NCBI RefSeq assembly: GCF_963576615.1
Contig: NC_088715.1
Location: forward strand, 62,950,981-63,014,980
Direction of reading: 5' to 3'
Origin: Watersipora subatra
Lineage: Eukaryota; Bryozoa; Gymnolaemata; Cheilostomatida; Watersiporidae
Length of the DNA stretch: 64,000 nt
Shown here one piece after another: positions 22,377 through 34,125 of this stretch. The stretch's first letter is position 1. The number at the start of each line of letters is the position of its first letter. Made by a program: the position numbers and the translations under genes. The notes under the pieces are model-generated. The model did no database searches. It had not been told where the DNA came from and was given only the letters and a program-made list of their open reading frames with translations.

Positions 22377-25300
22377 GGTGGTCCTTAGACAAGATCCTTG
22401 TTTGTATAATGTCTACAGCCTCTATGATGAGTGCAATAACCAAAGCCATGCCAGCTCGGACGTCGCCCGGTCAAACAAGGTCCACGCTACCTGTAGCTGA
22501 ATCAGGACAAGGTAGTGAAAAATGGGCTACTGGTTCAAAACGGATGAAATGGACTCGGACTGATAACATGCTCATAAAGTAGCCCCTTATGCAGTGCTAC
22601 TTTATGAGTGAACCTCAAAAGTGGGGCTACATGGGAAGGATGCGTCAACTGTAGATAAACATGCGCCCTGAATTGCCACTAACCGCTAAGCAACTTGTAG
22701 CTCAAAGGAGTAACATAATCAAGCGGCACCTCATATCGGAACTTGAGGTAGATGAAATTAGGGAACAGTTCACCCAAAGAACCTCAACCAACGAGGAGTG
22801 CATGTCAACACACACTGTCATGCATACACAATCATGTGTTGACTCACGAGTTGAAGAAGACATGCACTTGGACCTTGACCCAAGGGTGAGAGAGCTTGCG
22901 GAAAATATCATCAACAAGATGCCAGCTGCTAATGATTATGGAAGCAGGGTACCACTACGGAGAGTTAGCAAGGCCATACCTAAGAAGCTGTTAGAAGACA
23001 TTAACTTGGCACTGGAGTCGATCTCAACTGAATCAATCAGTGTGACTAATGCCTTAATCTACAGTACAGCAACCGTCATCTTGGAGGAGATGGATATCAA
23101 GCCAATGCCAACAAGGCTTCAAGCCATTCCATCCTGGCAGCTTAGGCTACAAAATAAGATCAAGGACTTGCGCAAGAAAGTTAGTAGGCTCAGTGAGAGA
23201 TCTAACTACAGTTTGGAGCGTCCAAAAAGGGAAGCCACAATAGAAGCTCTAGAATCTGCCAAACAGCAGCTAGTAGCACTCTCGGCATGACTGAAGCGGT
23301 ACACCAAAAAGCGGGATAACAAGAGAATGAACAAACTGTTCATCAATAATCCATCTAGAGTGTACTCCCAGTTCAAAGGTGAACTGCAGAGGCCAATGTC
23401 TGAGCCTCCCCAATCTAGCACTTCAAAGTTCTAGAAGGACATCTGGGAGAAAGAGACTACTCATAACACCACTGCAAATTGGCTGAAGAGGCTTAAAGAG
23501 AGCCATCAACACACTGTGGCTCAGCAAGGACTCACCATCAGCAAAGAGGACATTGGGTGCAGAGTGCAGCATATGAAGAACTGGGCACCACCTGGCCATG
23601 ACATGATTCAAGCCTTCTGGTTGAAGAAATTGACATCACTTCACACTAGAATGGCTAAGCAGATGGAATGCCTAATAGAACAAGGTGAGCATCCAGAACG
23701 GCTGACCAAAGGACGGACTGTACTTCTGATAAAAGATCCAAAGCAGGGGCCGATTCCCAAAAACTATCGACCAATAACATGCTTGCCCACCACTTGGAAA
23801 CTGCTCTCAGGAATAGTTGCAGACAAACTGGAAGAGCACATGAGTCACTATATGACCAGTGCTCAGAAAGGAATTGGGCGCAACACCCGAGGAGCCAAAC
23901 ATCAGTTACTGGTGAATCAGATGGTCTGTCAAGACAGCAGGAGAAGGCAAACCAATCTTGCCATGGCTTGGATTGACTACAAAAAGGCTTATGACTCAAT
24001 TCCCCATAGTTGGATACTTGAGTGCCTCAGTATGTACAATGTTCACCCTGCTCTTGTGGCATTCATCAAGATGTCAATGACCAAATGGAAGACGGAACTG
24101 AAGGCTAATGGCAAAAAGCTGGCGAGTGTAAAAATTAAGCGAGGCATCTATCAAGGTGACTCCTTATCACCGCTGCTCTTATGCATATGCCTAAACTCTC
24201 TAAGCAATATGCTGGAGGAGACTCAATATGGGTACCAGTTTAAGAGTGGCACCAAGATAAACCACCTCTTCTACATGGATGACATCAAGCTGTACGCTAA
24301 CAAAGAAAGGGACATTGATTCGCTAACACACCTCACTCAGGTATACAGCAAGGACATCGGAATGACCTTCGGTATTGAGAAATGTAGAAGGCTAATTCTT
24401 AAGAAAGGCCATTCTATGCTCACAGATGGCATAAGAATGCCAAATGGTACTATCAAAGATATAGAAGAAGGGTACAAGTACTTGGGGATTATGCAAAGCA
24501 ACATCAACCACGAAGCCGAGGTATGTCACAAAGCCATTACCGAATACAAGAAACGCCTTCGGCAGGTCTTACGGAGCCAGCTTAATGCCAAGAACCAAGT
24601 CATGGCAATAAATACCTTTGCACTGCCAGTAATAAGATATCCAGCAGGCATAATAAAGTGGACTGAGGAAGCCATCAAAGAAACAGATATAGCAACTCGT
24701 AAACTGCTGACCATGCATGGAGCACTCCACCCAAAATCTGATACTACTAGATTGTATCTTGATAGGAAAGATAGCGGTAAGGGACTCAAAAGTGTACAGC
24801 AGACAGTGAAAGAGGAGGAGCAAAGCATCAAAGCATATGCAGCCTCCATGGCCATCTCCGATAAGTTGCTAGCTGAATTTCAATCGGCTGCTCTTACAAC
24901 AGACCTATGCACTGATGATGATGAAATTGACTGGCACACGAAACCTCTTCATGGTGCTTACCACCAACAAATATCTAAGGTTGGCGATCTTCACCAGACA
25001 TATATGTGGCTGAACAAAGGAAACCTAACGGCGTATACAGAGTCGCTAATCATGGCAGCCCAGGAGCAAGTGCTCCCAACAAGGCAACTCCAAACGAAAA
25101 TCTATCACACTAGAGACGATCCTAGATGCAGACTGTGCAAAGATGCACCTGAGACTATCCAACACATCATCAGTGGATGCAAGCAGCTAGCAGGGAACGC
25201 ATACACTGAGCGACATAATCATGTTGCAGGTGTTGTGTATAGAAGTCTATGTGATGAGTATGGCCTTAATAAACCACAACAACGGTGGGAAGCTCCTGGT

Positions 25301-25702
25301 AAGGTCAATGAAAATGACCACGCTAAGATCCTCTGGGACTTCTACATCCAAACTGACAAGCATGCCCTAGCAAACCAACCAGATATAGTGGTGGTAGACA
25401 AGGAGAACAAGAGGGCTACTATAATAAATATAGCAGTACCCAATGACTACAATATAGTCAGCAAAGAAAAAGAAAAGGTAGAGAAATATCTCCCTCTTGG
25501 AGAAGAAATTGAAAAATGCTGGAATGTAAGAACAACTGTAATCCCAGTAGTTATTGGGACACTGGGCGCAATAACACCAGCGCATAAAATGTGGCTTGCC
25601 CAAATAGCAACAACAATCAACTCAGGTGAGTTGCAGAAAAGTGCGCTATTGGGAACAGCTAAGATCTTGAGACGAATGCTCAAACTCCCAGGTCTCTGGT
25701 AG
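22331..25702 (+). pseudogene. REL-type LINE, copy 2: near-full ORF with four in-frame stops
   Basis: One reading frame runs about 1,120 codons, broken by TAG (22580), TAG (22652), TGA (23288) and TAG (23432); the frame is unbroken from about 23,435 to TAG at 25,700-25,702. Reverse transcriptase motifs include KNYRPITCLPTTWKLLS, AWIDYKKAYDSIPHSW (catalytic Asp), IYQGDSLSPLL and FYMDD. They are followed by the thumb, a CX2CX8HX4C knuckle and a PD-(D/E)XK endonuclease (QPDIVVVDK, then ATIINIAV). Copy 1 has Asp where this copy has the second Asn of IIN, a probable loss of the catalytic residue. The order RT - knuckle - endonuclease places it in the R2/R4/NeSL group; the exact clade is not resolved. 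It is not functional as read. Confidence 0.9.
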
Positions 25703-25764
25703 GAGACCCGAGTTAGAGCAGAATTTACCACCCATACGGGGTATCCGGGGTGAGGAAACAATTT
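25703..25764 (+). mobile_element. 3' UTR and terminus of the REL-type LINE
   Basis: The terminal block ending GAGGAAACAATTTTATATAT is the same in all three copies (here, reversed at 19,331-19,400, and at 27,462-27,530). This fixes the element's 3' end at the TA tract. Confidence 0.85.
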
Positions 25765-25983
25765 TATATATATATATATGTGTGTGTGTGCGTGCGTGTG
25801 CGCGTGTGCGTGTGTGTGTGTGTATGTATGAGTATATATATATGTGTATATATATCTTTTGAAGCCTCATCAGTGCAGGTCAGAGCTTAGGCAAGGGACA
25901 CAAATCCCATTACCAATGAGAGTTGACTTCCTGCCGTGAAACAACTAAGTTGCCTCACCGACTTTAAGAAAGTCAATTTGCTA

Positions 25984-26025
<42 letters not shown>
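25765..26025. repeat. TA/TG microsatellites around a short unique segment
   Basis: (TA)n then (TG)n to about 25,857. A stretch of about 120 bp of unknown origin containing TTGACTTCCTGCCGTGAAAC follows, then (TA)n at 25,985-26,023. From 26,040 to 27,350 I see no gene; a 76-codon frame at 26,192-26,422 (minus) has no family signature. Confidence 0.8.
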
Positions 26026-26027
<2 letters not shown>

Positions 26028-27352
26028 ACTAGCAAAATGACTTTATATGCGTATATATATATCTTAACCTTTGATGTTTTTGTTGTTCTGAGAGCAAAAC
26101 ATACAAAATGTTCTCGTTTGTTTTTCTTCCATCATCGTAAATGGAAAACCATTGAGTAAAACTGAGCACGATTTATATCTACCTGCTTTATTTATAGTAT
26201 ACAGTACAGTTTACGGTGTAAAATGTTGAAAAAATACTTTGCCGAAGTCGTTTTCATGCTTTGGAACAAAATAAAATTTAATACATTTATTCCAATGAGA
26301 AAAATTGTTTCGGATCTTGAGCAACTCGATTTTCGAACATCCTTCTGGAATGATTCGTGTTCTAGAACCAAGGTTTCTTTGTACTGTGCAGATTGATGGA
26401 CCAGGTTTGTAAAGTGCCTCATTTTATACTGTAATGCTTAGGAAGATGTTGCAATACTCATGTAACAACCACTAAATGTTTTCTAGGACTATACGCACTA
26501 TCCCAGAGTCTGGTTGTTTAGAATTCAGTTGCATTATTTTAGTAAACACTGCTATACAAATGTTTATAATTAATCATAAAAGGTTGGTAGTAGTTTCTAA
26601 CTGGACCTGCAGACTAATTTAATTGCACACGTAATAGTACCAACTGCTAATCTACTGTGAAGATCATATTACGCAATAAAAGTGCTTGACGGACCTCCGC
26701 TCAGAATGAACATTTGCATTGTTTCTAGCCAAATCAACATGACCAAGATTCTTAGAAATAGTAATACTGAAAAAGGCATTGACAGCAAGTGGGGCGCTTT
26801 AGGATGAATTACAGAAATTTCACACACAGGAGGGTTTGGCTACAAAAGGTTTTGCGTATAAAAAAGTTTGGCAACCAGAGGTTTTGTCTACAAATCATAG
26901 TTGCGTCTATAATTTCTGAAGATTATTTACAGTTATGGAGAATTGTTATGGAGAATTTACAGAGATTGTGCTAAGAAATAAACAGTAAGAAATAGTGCTA
27001 AAGTAGTGTTTCACTGAACATTGATTGTAAAACTTACTATACTGATTCATGTCATCTTTGAATCAGAATAAAAATCGTGTGAATATAAAATAAAAAGAAC
27101 GCATATCAATTTATTATCACTTTTTCTTTATTTACTACTACTCTACTATTATTACTAGTTTTGGGTACTTTTGACAAAACTATCTTCAGAACGTCTGTCT
27201 GCAATAAAATTTGAAGTGAACTTACGCAAACACTGTTTTAGATCTAAGTGTATATCGTATCTTAATCACATTTTTACCAAGTAATATGGTTTTTATGGTT
27301 TTACATTTTTATTATGTGTTTTTCAGTCAGCATCAGTGCTGACTGGTTTTCA

Positions 27353-27530
27353 GTGGCTTGCCCAAATACCAACAGCAATCAACTCAGGTGAGTTGCAGAA
27401 AATTGCGCTACTGGGAACAGCTAAGATCTTGAGGCGAGTGCTCAAACTCCCAGGTCTCTGGTAAGAGACCCGAGTTAGAGCAGAATTTACCACCCATACG
27501 GGGTATCCGGGGTGAGGAAACAATTTTATA
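27353..27530 (+). mobile_element. 3' fragment of the REL-type LINE, copy 3
   Basis: About 180 bp matching the last codons and 3' UTR of copy 2, beginning at TGGCTTGCCCAAATACC. It ends at the same ATTTTATATAT terminus and runs into (TA)n. This is a severely 5'-truncated insertion. Confidence 0.9.
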
Positions 27531-27564
27531 TATATCTATATATATGTATACATATATATATATA

Positions 27565-27651
<87 letters not shown>

Positions 27652-27652
27652 C
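27523..27652. repeat. (TA)n microsatellite at the 3' end of LINE copy 3
   Basis: TA repeats with a few TATC and TATG interruptions, about 125 bp. Confidence 0.95.
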
Positions 27653-27839
27653 ATAATATACATGAGTAAGAACGTAAGATCCGAGCAGCGTGCCCAATGA
27701 TATAATCAGAGCAAGTTAAAATCAATAAAACAGACTATAAATTTAGATAAATCACTTTATTACTATTAGTTTCATGCTTGGAAAGAGCAATCTTCTGAAG
27801 ATCGCTCTTACCAAGCATTATAAATAATCAGTCTGAAAA

Positions 27840-30650
27840 GACGGACTTTCCATTTCCACAATCCAGAGCAAGTGATGAAAGCTGATTTTTCTCTAGTATT
27901 TTCGTTCAGCGAAACCTGCCAGTATCCGCTGATAAGATTGAGGGTACTGAAATATCGGCTCTCAGGTAAGGCTCCCTTAATTTTATTTATCCTGGAAAGG
28001 AGATAGGCCTCTTGTTCTGTTATCGCATTGAGCTTCTGGTAATTCACACAAAACCCCTATTTTCCATCCTTTTTCTTCATTAACACAATAGAATAGCTCC
28101 ATGCTCCTCCAGCCAGCTCAATCAACTCTCTGGCCAACAGGTCTTGCACCTGTCTCTTGACCTTTGCTTTTGTTTCAGGCCCTAGGCAGTGAGAGGGTAG
28201 GCGGATAGGTCGGGTCTCGTTTTTCACAGGTATGGAGTGCTACACGAGCGATGTTTTACCCATATCGTTGTCTCCAGTGCTTAACACTGGCCGATACTTG
28301 GTCAGTATGGTAGCCTGTTTCCTAGCCTGCTTGGCGTTCTGTCACGAGGGTCTTGCGACCTGGTACAGTTCCTGGAGATGCTGGGGATCCATGGCTTCGC
28401 CTCAACTCAGGTGATTGGAATGGCAGGGCTTCCCTTGAGAGTAAGGGTCTACACTAGTGTTTCTACACTAGTGTAGGTGACTTCACTAGTGCAAAAACAC
28501 TAGTGTAGGCGCCGACGGTGGTTCCTGAACAGATGATCAGAGGTAAGGGGTTCGGATTGAGACACCTAACCAACACACTCACTTCCATCTGCTCCAGGCT
28601 TATTCAGGCTTGTGGCTAGAAGCGGGCCTTCAGGGTTCCTTTCTATTATCCCGAGTGGACAGAAATTTTGTGTAGTCAATCTACACCGGACTTCAACATC
28701 TGTCCTAGCCGGCAACACCAAGTCCCTGATTACCTAGATTTTGTTCTGGAGGAACTTCCTCGATTGGTTGATACAAGCCAGTGGCTTTCTATCCACCTTC
28801 ATCATGGATCGTTCAAACTCTATCGAGCATTGGTGTGCTATAAAAAAGGCTTGCCAAGAATAGCATCTTTGCTAATCTGGCTGACTATGAAGTCTTCTTC
28901 GGTCTTCCCTTCGCGATGCCTCACTGGTAGCCGGATTACACCATAAAAGGGTAACATGGTCTCATCAGCGAACAGGCCATGAGTGTCACTCTCCTCCAAT
29001 TGGTCTCTTATACTCCAGGGAAGTCGGCCGAATGCCTGGTTTCCCAGCAGGTTAGTGGTATACCCGGTATCCAACAAGAAGTGCACTGCTCGACCTTCGA
29101 TTTTTCCCAGAAGGAAGTAACTGGTAGAGGGGGGCATTCTAGCAGGTGTGCTTTAGCAGGTTCCTTGTGCTCGAAAGGAGCTGCCTGAGGCCATCTCGTT
29201 CGTGCAAGTAAAGAACGTGCATGGGCAAATCTCTTTGGATGACGGGGGGCTGTCCTCTGAGGGACAGGGCGCCAAGGTACCTGAGAGAAAGGCTTAGTGC
29301 TTACTTCAGAAGGACTCTTGCCTGACTCTTCTAAGTATAGTAGTTGGAATATGTTCTGGGTAGCCGTAAGGGCTGCTTGAGGTGAAGTTCTGGGTCGGCC
29401 TGATTATCTCGGGTAGGTTCATCCGGATGAGGTCTTGGGTGAATTGGCATTTCATTTTTTCCTGGTTTTCGCAGGGGTCTTATTGCAGCTAGTAGTGGAT
29501 GCTACTGCTGCGCACTTTTTTCATAAAATGACACCTTTTTATTTGATGTCCCATGCCTCCACATCCCCAACTAATGGCAAGCTTACTTTCTGGAAGCTCA
29601 GTTGGCCTGCTTTGCAGCTGTTTGACCTGTTCCGCCAGCTGCTTTACTGCGGATAGCAATACTTTCAGGGTACCTGTTTGACACAGCGTACTGCACCATG
29701 TTTCGTATTAGCCTCTGATTCGTCTATTTGTTCCACCATAGTTCGAACAGCTCTGCTTAAGGTCGGTTTCTTTTCAGATTTAATCTGAAGAAATTCTTTT
29801 CCAGCCCGTACTGCATCCGCGAAAGCCCCTTTGGGTACCGCTGAAAGGTGCCGTTGTAGGGCGGAGTGGTTTAGGGAATTTGAGAAGTACTTTTTTGCCA
29901 TGTCATGTTGCTTATGAACGGTTTGGGCAGCTCAGCGTTGGCTATTTGGATTAGCCATTCAATTTCCGTCGCGGGTTCCTGGGAGGAAGTTTGGGTTTTT
30001 TTTTCAAACTGCTCAACTCCGCTCGGGCTTGTCGGGGAGATAGTCCAAATCGAGCTCGGATGGTTTCAAATATGGCTGCCACCTCGACTGCCCTTTTACA
30101 GGACTTTGCCTCTCCTTTCATAGCCTCTCTGAGATGCAGTGTGTTGGCCTCCTCGGTTCATCTATTTGCAGCTGCAATACCTCTAAATCTGGTAATAAAG
30201 TATTCTGGGTCTCTGACGCCATTATACTCGGGCGTTTTGAACTGGGTGGCCGGTTCCGGGTTCTGACTTAATCTGATAAGTTTTCCAATGGTGTCAGCTA
30301 GTCGGTCCATGTTTTGGTTTACACTCCTTGCCTTCCTTTGAAACATGGCTTTGAGCTTCTCTCCGAGTAAGGGTATCGTTGTAGACAATCGTGGCCTGAC
30401 TCGAAGTCCTTAAGCTTTTTTGGCAGTATCGAGCGTCTCATAAAGTGGGGGATGGTTGGAGTAGTGCCAATCATCAACTTTTCTCTGAAGTGCTGGATAA
30501 CCTGCATATTCTAAAACATCAGGTCTCTCTATGAATGTGGGGGATAGCTGTACAGCCATCTTAGCCAGATTTGGAACACCCGGTGTTTGCCGTACTATTC
30601 CGGTTTTCCTGTGCTGAGGCTGCTTTTGCAGCCTCTGATCAACCAACTGA
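27840..30650 (-). pseudogene. Degraded Ty3/Gypsy-type LTR retrotransposon, internal region
   Basis: In minus-strand order: Gag-like segments (about 30,560-29,665), a zinc knuckle near 29,580-29,530 reading WGCGGMGHQIKRC with the first Cys replaced by Ser, an aspartic protease (29,137-28,838, motif FLLDTGYTTNLL), then reverse transcriptase (about 28,230-27,840). The RT has VLMKKKDGK followed by a stop, and YFSTLNLISGYWQ with Asn for the catalytic Asp. Multiple frameshifts and stops separate the pieces. RNase H, integrase and LTRs were not found. It is a dead copy cut off at about 30,650 by, or next to, a LINE on the other strand. Confidence 0.85.
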
Positions 30651-31830
30651 TCAACCAAACAATTACAGACCGATTTCTTTCACTAATATACCATGCAAAA
30701 TACTTGAACATATTTTACTACATCATCTTAATATAATACTTGACAAAGTCTTGTACAATCGACAACATGGTTTCAGAAAGAGTTTGTCTTGTGAAACCCA
30801 ACTATGTGGAACTTATCAGGAAATAGCCAAGCATATAGACAAAGACAATACGGTTCACGTCCTAGTTTTAGACTTTGCAAAGGCCTTCGATAAAGTTCCC
30901 CGCAAACTTCTAATGCAAAAAATATCAAGGCTTCCGGACATAAGAAACCAAATATTGATGTGGATTCATGATTTTCTCTTGAACCGTAAACAAAAAGTAA
31001 GGATCAAGAGTATACTATCCAATGAACTAGCCGTAACCTCAGGTGTACCACAAGGTTCTGTTCTCGAACCAATCTTGTTTCTAATAAACATCAATGACCT
31101 TCCAAAGGCAACTGTATATCCGGTCTGTTTGCTGATGATGCCCTATTTTTCTAGCCGGTCAACAAAGATAAAAAAAACAATTATTTCAAACTAATATAAA
31201 CTCTTTATAAGACTGAGCTCAGACACAGTGTATGTCATTTAATGTTACTAAGTGTTCTGTGTTAGCTTTTAACCCCACTCATTCCTCTCTACACGCTGAT
31301 CACCTACTTAATGACACCACTCTTGAAGTAGTTCAAGAGAGAAAATATTTAGGATGGTATTACAATCCAATTTGAAGTTCAACAACCATATAGAGTCCAA
31401 GGTCTTGAGAGCTAATCGTCAGCTAGGCATGCTCAAGCGTGCTCTTCATGCTGCTCCTGAAAAAGCGTGTCTTCTGGCTTGCACTAGTTTCTGCAAACCG
31501 CATCTAGAATATGCTGCAGCAGTTTGGAATACTTCACTTGAATATTTTAAAAATGACTTTGAAATGGTGCAGCACGACGCAATAAAATTCATAAGTCAGA
31601 TGAAAGGTAGGGAAACCATTACTGAAGCTCATAATAACTTGCAACTAAATACACTTGCTGACAGACGTACCAAGATCAGACACGCACTATTAATGAGAAT
31701 TCTATCAAAAGAAGAGAATCATACATCTCTGTCTAGTGCATACGACGAGTTGATGAATGTCAAACCGGACAGCATGCCAAACACTAGAGCAGCTACAAGA
31801 GGAGATCCACGAACAATGTAAGCAAAAACA
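30650..31830 (+). pseudogene. CR1/Jockey-like LINE fragment, frameshifted RT
   Basis: Begins at PNNYRPISFTNIPCKILE. It continues with VLVLDFAKAFDKVPRKLL (motif A), TSGVPQGSVLEPILFLI (motif B) and, after a frameshift near 31,110, LFADDALFF (motif C). The C-terminal part (31,354-31,821) contains NRQLGMLKRALHAAPEKA and a YAAAVWN segment typical of this RT group. The 5' part is missing; further short gaps lie around 31,190-31,350. A coding 3' end at about 31,821 is followed by an AT-rich tail. Confidence 0.85.
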
Positions 31831-32044
31831 TTGGTATATCACAACAGCTTCCTACCGAGAGCAGTTTGTGAACTAAAAACCAAGCTAACAAATGACAGTT
31901 AACACATGTACATAACACAGCTAACTTAAAATTAACCAATAATAACCTAGAACAGTATAATACATTATAAATTATGACATTCTATTGTTTTTTCTCCTAG
32001 TTGCATAATGAGGCAAAAATTTTGATATACAAATGTTGTATACA

Positions 32045-32260
32045 AATATACTCTAGTGCCATACCTGCCAACTCTCACGCATTGGGCGTGAGACTCACGC
32101 AATCACCCCAAAGAAAAAATGAAAATGCGTGAGAAATGCATGAGATTTTTGCCCCAATTTCCACAATTTTGTATATACTATCATTGATACATCAATTGCC
32201 CCAAGACCAAATCTCACGCATTGCCCCACTCTTGGGTAGGCAGGTCTGCCTAGTGCGTAC
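32045..32260. mobile_element. MITE-like element with CTCACGCATTG motifs
   Basis: Begins CATACCTGCCAACTCTCACG and ends near TTGGGTAGGCAGGTCTG, so short inverted ends (ACCTGCC / GGCAGGT) are visible. Several CTCACGCA motifs lie inside, one pair forming the hairpin CTCACGC-N-GCGTGAG. No protein is encoded. Confidence 0.5.
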
Positions 32261-33650
32261 TAATGAAGAAGAGGTAAAGAGGTGTACCACTTGGTCTACT
32301 TTGGCACTCACAACTCATCACAGGTAATGCTGAGTCATTGACTAAAGCATGTAGTACGCTAATACAACCATATATATTTAATCACACTTGGTAAGATCAG
32401 CCAGCTTGTACTAGATCTCACATAGTAGTGCTTGCAAGTGCAGTAAGTCGCTATATTAGCGAGAGGCAAGCGCAGAACTTCACTAGAATACAGTGTGGTA
32501 CAACAGCGATACAACATAACAAAAACATAGCAATATATTATAACGAACAGATAACGATGATGAAATAAGAAATAACAACACAACATACACATATAAAATA
32601 TTTGCAGAAATTACATAAGGCCACGTAAGTTTGCTTGGAATTTTTGCAAATATTTACACTTCCGGTCGCGTAACTTGTTTAAACAACTACTGTTTGACTC
32701 ACGACAACCCAATGTGACCTGTGGGTGTTATTTTTGCGCACGTATTACGTCTCTTTTTTATCGTCATTGCTGAACATCGAGATTTCAGGCTACGCAAAAA
32801 GGGTTAAGGTCTCATAAACAGTTCCCTTTGGATCTTCTTTGTACCGTCGTAAATGAGGCCGCAGAATTATAAACTTTCCTTCCTATTTTTAATTTACGGT
32901 TATGTTTCATGCTATATATCATCTTTTTATTAAACTATGTTTTGGTAGGAAGTCAAATGGAATGTTTGCTTATTAAATTGCTTTTATTAACCGATAGTAT
33001 TCGCGTGGCATAGTAATGTTTTTTCTAGTACGCAAATTATAAACGAAAAATTGTACTGTCAGCAGGCTATTTGAATAAATTTAATATCTTTAATACCGAT
33101 GTGTTGTTTTTATAACATCATTTGCTTTCAAGTTGGATATGAGTAATCAGAGATTTTTTTATACCTATCGTTTACTGCAGTAAAAGTTTTTTAATAGCCC
33201 TGTTCCTTGTTTTTAGGTTCCGGTTTCATTCCGTCAATTTTTTAATTGATATGATAGCGTGGTAATGCCAGTCATCATTTGAGTTTTGGATTCTTCGAAC
33301 CCGAATACTGATATTCCTTCTGGCTATGAAATCATCGCTATTAGTTGTTTAGTACATTCGTTGATTCCTAAAACGTACTCTTGTAAGATTTGCTTGCTAG
33401 ACTATATATCATCTTGCAGCTAGTGTGTAAGGATTTATTTTAATGGCCACTTGATCACAACAGACTTGATTTAGGCCATTAGTTGGTCCAATAATGTTAA
33501 GCGTGGCATCCAATGTAGGGTTTAATACCCTTTTAGGTACGTTCATGTTTTCATCTAAAAATGCATACTCAAGCAAAATTGCATTACTTCGATTTGCTCA
33601 GAATTGGCAAACACAAAATATACACGTAGTTTTTTTCATGGCTATTATTG
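32261..33650. other. No gene recognised; upstream region of the CPTP cluster
   Basis: AT-rich with a few more CpG-rich stretches around 32,640-32,780. Untranslated exons of the first CPTP gene could lie here but cannot be shown. Confidence 0.4.
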
Positions 33651-33659
33651 ACAGACTAA

Positions 33660-33961
33660 TGAACTTTTTGTTACTTTATTTGGCAAATTATCTGTGTGAC
33701 TAGGCTACAATTGTACCTTAGCCAAATTGGTGTAATATATATGAAATGCATTAATAACAGATCCTTAACTTGCTTATTAGTTTATAGCTCTATTGATGAT
33801 ATGTATGCAGTTTTTTATGTGCACAAAGTGCTTTGTTTAAAATGTCAAAGTTCTGTTATTTTAGAAGTGAGTGTTTTCAGCCGGAACAATATCACTGGGA
33901 AGCTCTTGGAGCAAGCATAAATACTCATATCAGACCTGCCAATTTTTGGAACAAATAAAAT
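33660..33961 (+). promoter_or_regulatory. Upstream region shared by both intact CPTP copies
   Basis: This stretch is similar to 57,200-57,445, which precedes the second intact copy; both contain TTATAGCTCTATTGAT-like and GTGCACAAAGTG-like segments. The duplication unit therefore includes the proximal 5' region. Confidence 0.5.
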
Positions 33962-34125
33962 ATGACAGAACAAGTGCAAACCAATGGTGCTGAACCGGTG
34001 GACTGTGAGCAAACACAAAAAGTGTTTGATTTAGGGAGTGTGCACTGCTGCTTTGAGAAAGCTTGCTTGGAAACAGGCGAGGTGCATCTGGCAAACTACT
34101 GCAATGCTTGGCGTGAACTGAACAA
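33962..34125 (+). CDS. CPTP: CPTP copy A exon 1
   Basis: ATG to AA|GTAAGT. It encodes residues 1-54 plus two bases, including VFDLGSVHCCFEKA and NYCNAWRELNK, the first helices of the fold. Confidence 0.85.

Noticed and set aside
30571..30650. Start of the 207-codon plus-strand frame
   Set aside because: The first 25 or so codons are antisense Gypsy sequence; real LINE similarity starts near 30,650.
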